64,000 nt of DNA. Origin: Rana temporaria (lineage: Eukaryota; Chordata; Amphibia; Anura; Ranidae). The notes under the pieces were generated by a model. That model was given only the letters and a program-made list of their open reading frames with translations, was not told the DNA's origin and made no database searches. This document shows positions 57,787 to 64,000 of the stretch, piece after piece. The position numbers were made by a program, and so were the translations under genes. The stretch lies in the NCBI RefSeq assembly GCF_905171775.1, contig NC_053496.1, positions 177,157,928 to 177,221,927 of the forward strand. Reading direction: 5' to 3'. The number at the start of each line of letters is the position of its first letter. The stretch's first letter is position 1.

Positions 57787-59482
57787 TTAACCACTTGCCG
57801 GCGTCATTATACTGCAGCAGGTCGGCTAGTTTCCGCAAATCGCCATAGCTGTACATGGCGGGGGACCTGATGCGCGTGGCCGGCGGTCACAGGGATGTGT
57901 ATGTGTAAATCCCTGTTCTGACAGCAGAGGAGAGACAGATCGTCTGTTTTTACTAATCAGGAACAACGATATGTCTCCTCCTCTAGTCACCCCCCCCCGC
58001 CCACAGTTAGAAACACACACGATGGAACACAGTTAACCCCTTGATCAGTGCATTTTTATAGCACTGATCGCTTTATAAATGTCTCAATGGTCCCAAAAAT
58101 GTGTCCGATCTGTCCGCCGCAATGTTGCAGTCCTGCTAAAAATCTCAGATCGCCGCCATTACCTAAAATGCCATAAATCTATTCCCTATTTTGTAGACAC
58201 TATGGCCCAGATTCTCGTAGGGCGGCGTAAATGTAAGCGGGCGTAGTGTATCGTAGTTACGCTACGCCGCCGCAACTTAGAGAGGCAAGTGCTGTATTCA
58301 CAAAGCACTTGCGTCCAAAGTTACGTCGGCGTAGCGTAAATGTGCCGGCGTAAGCGCGCCTAAATCAAATGAGGAACAGGGGGGCGTGTTTTATGTAAAC
58401 TATTCATGACCCCACGTAAATCACGTCGAATTTTCAAATTAAATTACGCCCGCTCAATGCCTAGTCGACGTGAACGTAACTTACGCCCAGCCCCATTCAC
58501 GGACGACTTACTCAAACGACTTAAAATACGACGCTGTTCGTACGTTTCCGACATCCATACCTAACATGACTTACCCCTGCTTTATGGGGGGTAACTTTAT
58601 GCCGGCGTATGTCTTACTTAAACGACGTATCTTCATACGCCGGGCGCGCGTACGTTCGTGAATCGGCGTATCTAGTTAATTAGCATATTCGACGCGGAAA
58701 TGTACGGAAGTGCCACCTAGCGGCCAGCGTAAATATGCCGCTCGTATCTAGGCAACTGTGAGGCGTATCTGATTCTATGAATCAGGCGCCGAGTTGCGAC
58801 GGACCGCACTCAGAGTTATGACGGCGTATCTGGAGATACGCCGGCGTAACTCCTTTGAGAATCCGGGCCTATAACTTTTGTGCAAACCAATCAATATACG
58901 CTTATTGTGATTTTTTTTTTTACCAATATGTAGAAGAATACGTATCGGCCTAAACTGAGGAAGACATTTATTTTTTTAAAACATTTTTGTGAATATTTGT
59001 TATAGCAAAAAGTAAAAAATATTGTTTTTTTTAATTGTCGCTCTATTTTAGTTTTTTAACGGAAAAAAAAAAAAAAGACTGCAGAGGCGATCAAATACCA
59101 TCAAAATAAATCACTATTTGTGGGGGGAAAAAAGGACATCAATTTTGTTTGGGTACAGCGCAACCTCAGGACCGCGCAATTGTCAGTTAAAGTGATACAG
59201 TGCCGTATCGCAAAAAATGGCCTGGTCAGGAAGGGGGTACACCCAGTTTAAAAAAACAGTTACATTCCCGGAACATGCCAAAAATGTAACTCTCTCATTG
59301 GTTGTGCTCTCAACCAAACTGTCAAACCATCCAATGGCTGGTGTCAAAACTGATCATGTGTGCAGCATCATGGCAGTTGAAGAATAAACAGAGGCCAAGA
59401 TGGCAGCTTTCATGGCTGAAAACGATAGGAAAGTTTACTTCCACTTTCAAGGGGTAAATCGTTTTGGGGCTGAAGTGGTTAA
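57787..59482. mobile_element. TTAA-flanked element, reverse orientation, with nested MITE
   Basis: TTAA at 57787-57790 and 59479-59482 bound termini CCACTTGCCGG and GGGGCTGAAGTGG. The family signature is in reverse near 59100-59220. A MITE is nested at 58204-58869. Confidence 0.78.
58204..58869. mobile_element. Nested Harbinger-like MITE with TAT target duplication
   Basis: Termini GGCCCAGATTCTCG and GAGAATCCGGGCC, flanked by TAT at 58201-58203 and 58870-58872. It sits inside the TTAA element and is therefore younger. Confidence 0.82.
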
Positions 59483-59510
59483 GGTAAGAGTGTAAATCCA
59501 CAACCACTTT

Positions 59511-60218
59511 GGCCCGGATTCACAAAGCACTTACGCCGACGTATCTCGAGATACACCGCGTAAGTGTAACTATGCGCCGTCGTATCTGTGCGCCGTGCCC
59601 ACAATCTGACATACGCCTAAAAATAGGCTTCCTACGACCGACGTAACTTGCCTACGCTATCGTATCGTGGGCGCATATTTACGCTGGGCGCATTTGCCGC
59701 TCCCATTGATTTTCTATGCACATAATATACGCGGTTTGCGTAAGTCGTACATCCGGCGTAAAGTTATTCCCCATATAGGAGGCGCAACTCATGCAAAGGT
59801 ATGGACCAGGGAACACAAGCCGTCGTGTCTTTTGTCGTTTACATTGTACGTGAATATGACTAGGCGTAGGTTACGTTCACGTCGTAGGCAGTGATTCGAC
59901 GTATCTTAGGCAGTTGTTTCAACGTGATTCTGAGCATGCGCACTGGGATGCGGCCACGGGACGGCGCATGCGCCGTTCATTTTAAGTACTTCTATGGTGC
60001 TTGGCCCATCATTTGCATGGGGTCACGCCTCATTAGCATGGCTCACGCCCACTTCCACCTACGCTGGCTTACGCCGAGGAAACCCAGCGTATCTTTAAGA
60101 GCGAGTGGGAGCTAGTGCTTGGTGAGCCAGTGCTTGCCTCTGTGCACTGCGCCGGCGTAGCGTAAAAGAGATACGCTACGGCGGCATAAATATGCGCCGA
60201 TGTATGTGAATCCGGGCC
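59511..60218. mobile_element. Harbinger-like MITE with TTT target duplication
   Basis: Termini GGCCCGGATTCACAAAGC and TGTGAATCCGGGCC, flanked by TTT at 59508-59510 and 60219-60221. Full-length relative of 36289-36987. Confidence 0.8.
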
Positions 60219-60221
60219 TTT

Positions 60222-61409
60222 AACTTCAAAGTAGCACCATGACACACGATACTATAACACCACTATGAAAAGAACGTGTAGATAAAAGTGCAGAAATGCT
60301 GGAAAAACATCCACCATAAATTTCCATGAATCACCACTTGTGAAAGTAAGACACCTGCCCCTCCCGGAAGAAAACTCACCAGAACATTACGCCATTCATT
60401 ACCATGACTAGCATAAAATGCTTGTAAATATTCACAAATCAATAAACCACCATTACATCACCCCTCCATTCGGTTTGTAGGCAGCTGCCTACAAAGGGAA
60501 TGTACCATGATAGTAAACTAGCTAGTCTGCCCAGGTTAGGGAAGGGTTAATGCTAGTTCTGCAGTTTCCGCTCTTTCTGGGCTCTGCCTTTTTGCCTATG
60601 CTGTTATAAAAGGGAGGAGGGCTCTGCTCATGGGGAGTCTGCATGGGAAGAAGAGAAAGACATGTCATAAAGATGTAATTTCCAGCTGTTTTACACAAAT
60701 GGATCTGTTCTATTTCCAGCTATCTGGGAACAGGAGCAAGAGGCTCACAGAATAAGATGTAACTCAGCCAACAGCCACCCAGGAGCTCCATGGGGCTCTC
60801 CTGCCACAGCATTGACTTGTACCAAGTAACAGACTCACCTTTGCACGCTCTAGAGGTAGGGATGCATTGATTTGTGTTTGCACTTAGACCATTATGGTAC
60901 AGAACTTTCAGTAAAATTTAAGTTGATCCTGGTCTAAAGTCACTAAAGGGGTGCATGAGTGTCCAATGACAGAGGGGTGGATGATTGTTCTATGGCGGGT
61001 ACACTACACAACTTTGAGTCAGTAAAGCAAATACGGGGTATGAAGCAGGTCAGTCGCAAGGAGACAAAGAGTAAAGCCACTGCTAAGGGCAAGCGCAAGT
61101 TCAAGACACAAAGCAACTGGTCATTAGGCGTGGTACCTGGTAAGGTGATGGGTCCTCTGGTAGTGAGTGGGCGATGTTCTGGCTCCCTCGCTTGCAGTCG
61201 GTATCCCATAGCAACCAGTTCTGAACCCACGCTTCAGAGATCTATAGCCTGATCACGAGGTAGGTGAAGTGGAATAGTTAATAACATATGCGGCAGCCAA
61301 AAGTGATGACAGAGCCGGAACCGGAAGTGACACACCGGAGGTGGCTGTGAGTTTCGGATGTGGTGAGGGATTGAGGCTAGCGCTGTTCACTCCTGTCTGT
61401 CGGCTCTTA
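60222..61409. other. Unassigned region, possible LTR-like piece
   Basis: There is a TATA-like GTTATAAAAGGGAGG at about 60603, a palindromic TGTAGGCAGCTGCCTACA at 60476, and a GTG-initiated plus frame at 60959-61252 rich in Lys and Arg. No family is recognised, no matching ends or target duplication were found, and no paralogous copy exists in the window. Confidence 0.3.
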
Positions 61410-61733
61410 GGCTCTGTTCACACCTAGGCTTATATACGCCTGAAGCGCGACGCCGCAGCAGCCCCTAAGACGCTGGAGGGATGATTTTACATTGCCCTCT
61501 ATGGAGATGGTTCACATCTCCACGCCGAACGCCTGCCGCCTGAAAACAAGTCCTGGACCTTTTTTTCAGGCGGCTTTCGGCGTTCGGCATAGGGGATGTG
61601 GACCTGGGGGTAAGCTGCATTCACAATCGCGGCGTTTTGTCGCCGCAAATCGCGGTACAAAACGCTGCAATTTGTCGCCGCAATTCGTGGGACAAAACGC
61701 CGCGATTAGGTACGCCAAGGTGTGAATGGAGCC
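61410..61733. mobile_element. MITE with GGCTCTGTTCACACC termini
   Basis: The ends GGCTCTGTTCACACCT and AGGTGTGAATGGAGCC are inverted. The interior has GCGGCGTTTTGTCGCCGC hairpins. Target duplication unclear (TTA versus TTC). Confidence 0.65.
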
Positions 61734-62004
61734 TTCCTCCGTGAGATGAGATTTTAAATACTTTATTTTTGCTAGTGGTATTTTTATTAAAGTGGCTGTT
61801 GATTTTACTACATCGTTGTTTCTTTTTCTCCTTTATGTGTTATGGTGATTTATGAGCCGGTGATGTGTTTTATCCCAAGGATTTATGAATGTTTACAAGC
61901 ATTTCATGTCAGTTATGAGAACGAATGGTATAATATCCTGGTAAATTTTCTTCCTTGAGGGGGAGATGTCTCACAAGCAGTGAATCACATAAATTTCTGG
62001 TGGA

Positions 62005-62901
62005 ATTGCGTTCCCGTTCATAACGAATGGATTTTCGTATGAATTTGTTAGTTTTCGTACATTCGTATCAATTCGAACATCCGAAAAGCTGAAAAAAACA
62101 AAATACGAAAATAACGGAATTACGAATGAGCAAAATAACGAACAAGCGAAAATACGAACGTATGATTGGACAATCTTACTAAAATACGAAAGACCGAAAA
62201 AGAAAAAGAACGAAAATGACATCTATAACGAACTATTTGCATTCCGTATTTTAAATCCTTTGTCTGTTCGTATTTTCATTCGTATGTTTGTATTTTCATT
62301 TGTGTGTTTTGTAAATCCGTTCCTTTGTCTTTTCGTAAATTTGTGTACTTGTATCGTTCTTTCGAATGGGCACTGGGCAGTGTAGTTAGTAAGTGATTAC
62401 TTAATATCTTAGCCAATCAGCTTATCTCTTTTGTGCCGAGTCACATTGTACAGTGTAAAGCCTCGTACACACGATCGGACTTCAAACAAACTTTTGAAAC
62501 CAAAAAAATTTGTCCGATAGAGCGTACACACGGTCTGATTTTTTGGAAAACGCTCATTTTTACATTTCTTGGCAAAAAGTCCGACCGTGTGTACGGGGCT
62601 AAAGAGAAAGTCTATCTTAATATGGATTAGCCGCGTGTTGCTATGTATTTACGAAAGTACAAAATTACGAATCCATTAAACGAAAATTATTATCTAACAA
62701 AATTAGGAATTTCGAATCAACGAAAATAAATTAGACAGAATTACTAAATCATTCAGTATAAACGAAAATAAAACTGTTACGAAAATACGAACGGGTCCGG
62801 ATAGGAAAACTTGAGTCTTACGAAATTACGAATCTTTACGAACCTAGGGAACGAGACGAAACGGAACAAAAAAACGAAGATTTTTGTTGTGCACATGTCT
62901 A
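62005..62901. mobile_element. hAT-like element, same family as 2928-4014, left end eroded
   Basis: The right end TGTGCACATGTCTA is the inverted TAGACATGTGCAC terminus. The interior has the same CGAAAATACGAAC / GTTCGTATTTTCG strings. The left end GCGTTCCCGTTCATAACG matches the inner part of the other copy's terminus but lacks the last bases. A MITE is nested at 62459-62599. Confidence 0.65.
62459..62599. mobile_element. Short nested Harbinger-like MITE (141 bp)
   Basis: Termini AGCCTCGTACACACGATCGG and CCGACCGTGTGTACGGGGC with TAA on both sides (62456-62458 and 62600-62602). Internally deleted relative of 10343-10761. Confidence 0.75.
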
Positions 62902-63478
62902 GTGTTTACAGCATTCCTGCACTTTTATGAACTTCATATGGACTTTTATATAGACTTTTATATGGGTAAGACAGCTGGTTGTATTTCTTGTCTGCTGCAC
63001 TCAGTTTCCATGGCTGATCACTGTGTTTCTGATCCTCAACCTTGCTGGTTTGTGCTTCCATAGAAGAGCCTGGACATCACATCTAGAAACATCTGTCTAC
63101 CGCAAAATATCTGCCATTTGAGATACATTGACGATACCAGATGACCACCTGGAGACTTGACACTTCTGCTCTTTTTTTATATGGAGAAAGATTTACCATG
63201 TTCGTTACAACCTCATCTTAGAATCGTTGTCCCTTGACGGGTTTTATTCCTCTACACAAATGCTTCTATTGTCAACCACATTGGTCCACCATACACATTA
63301 TATCAATAAACGTTAGTGCATGTTTGCTCACTCAAGAACCAGGATATAGAACTACAGAGAGCTCACATTTATAGCTATCGCTATGCTAGCTTCTTTCATA
63401 TAGAACTATGAAACATTTTAATATATTTATTACAAATCGATAAATGCACGGTGATGCCTGGTTTTGAGGTACAGAATA
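62902..63478. other. Spacer before the sixth unit, no gene seen
   Basis: No coding exon, RNA gene or bounded element is recognised. Confidence 0.4.
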
Positions 63479-63651
63479 TAGGCTGCAGTACTTACATTCT
63501 CCACAAGATGGAGATCTCACTTATAAGCGTGGAGCGCAAGGAAGGAAGTGATGTAAAGTACAGACAGGAAGTGATGTAGAGTTAGGACAGGAAGTTCCAG
63601 GTGAAAGGTGATTTAGCAGGAAATTATGAGGAGACACTACTGGATCTTCAG
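63479..63651 (+). promoter_or_regulatory. Putative promoter plus first exon of a sixth gene
   Basis: Diverged copy of the 40-269 module: CTCCACAAGATGG, GGAAGT cores at 63544, 63567 and 63590 (spacing 23 and 23 bp) and a donor CTTCAG|GTAATA after 63651. The body of the gene would lie beyond the window. Confidence 0.5.
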
Positions 63652-63679
63652 GTAATATTATGATATTTTAATTGGCATA

Positions 63680-63880
63680 AATATAGAGCCCTTTATTCAA
63701 CTGTCCATCCAGAGCCTCTGGTTTATAGATCGGACACATCCTAAATATAGAGCATTTTATCCAACTGTCCATCCAGAGCCTCTGGTTTATAGATCGGACA
63801 CATCCTAAATATAGAGCATTTTATCCAACTGTCCATCCAGAGCCTCTGGTTTATAGACCAGATAGATCCTAAATATAGAG
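63680..63880. repeat. 64-bp tandem repeat, about 3 units
   Basis: Units containing AACTGTCCATCCAGAGCC and TCTGGTTTATAGATCGGACA recur with an exact 64-bp period, in the presumed first intron of the sixth unit. Confidence 0.85.
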
Positions 63881-64000
63881 CCATTTATCCAACTTTCCCT
63901 CCAGAGTGAGGGATCTATTTCCCAATTGTGACACTGACAGAATAAATTCTCGTTAAGGTTCAGTGTGCGGACCGAATCATAAGCTCATCCCAGTACAGAC

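Noticed and set aside
60959..61252. Lys/Arg-rich plus-strand frame considered as a gag-like or basic protein
   Set aside because: It starts at GTG, has no recognised motif and no LTR pair around it; kept only as an unassigned region.
1..64000. tRNA, rRNA or snRNA genes
   Set aside because: I saw no intact A/B box pair with a cloverleaf and no conserved rRNA or snRNA core when reading both strands; a covariance-model search would be decisive.

Overview
This is eukaryotic, almost certainly frog (anuran, probably ranid-like), nuclear DNA. The evidence is spliced genes with GT/AG introns, a KRAB-A box of the frog type, C2H2 fingers joined by TGERP-type linkers, and a dense load of hAT, Harbinger-like and TTAA-flanked DNA elements, Tc1/mariner remnants, LINE fragments and solo LTRs. 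The species assignment is inference.

The window holds a tandem, same-strand (+) cluster of five KRAB/C2H2 zinc-finger genes, called here A (4610-8082), B (16904-21486), C (30095-33375), D (39872-43154) and E (49716-53752), plus the promoter and first intron of a sixth unit at the right edge (from about 63479). All five share one architecture: an N-terminal helix exon, a KRAB-A exon, a short Ser/Pro/His exon, two related acidic exons with DIKxE motifs, and a large last exon with a 30-bp coding minisatellite (GENPTTQRSP) followed by 13, 30, 16, 16 and 12 fingers. All reading frames are intact across all junctions. None has an in-frame ATG in its first coding exon. A conserved module with three GGAAGT (ETS-like) cores spaced 23-24 bp, ending in a splice donor, lies upstream of every gene and again at 63479-63651; it is the best candidate for the shared promoter and non-coding first exon. 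A conserved AATAAA lies downstream of each stop.

Layout: 1-8300 promoter A, TE-bearing first intron, gene A. 8300-11620 TE graveyard (Harbinger-like MITEs, Ty3/gypsy pol fragment, L1-like fragment, TTAA MITE, mariner end). 11622-21600 unit B, with an L2/CR1 LINE and a solo LTR in its first intron. 21700-25500 a hAT element with a minisatellite and nested MITEs. 25570-29362 promoter C, a second hAT with a minisatellite, a Tc1 fragment. 29363-39150 and 39151-48970 are two copies of a ~9.8-kb tandem duplication, each holding one gene (C, D), the same chain of nested elements, and the promoter module of the next gene. 48971-55140 gene E, with a solo LTR in its last intron and a TTAA element in its 3' UTR. 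55600-63400 minisatellite and stacked TTAA/Harbinger/hAT-like elements. 63479-64000 start of a sixth unit.

Inference: this is a rapidly turning-over KRAB zinc-finger array of the kind that generally encodes sequence-specific repressors, often aimed at transposable elements. Turnover is visible at every scale: single contact residues, 84-bp fingers, multi-finger blocks, 30-bp coding repeats and whole 9.8-kb genes. Because the genes are paralogous, many element insertions can be dated and verified by comparison with empty sites in sister units.
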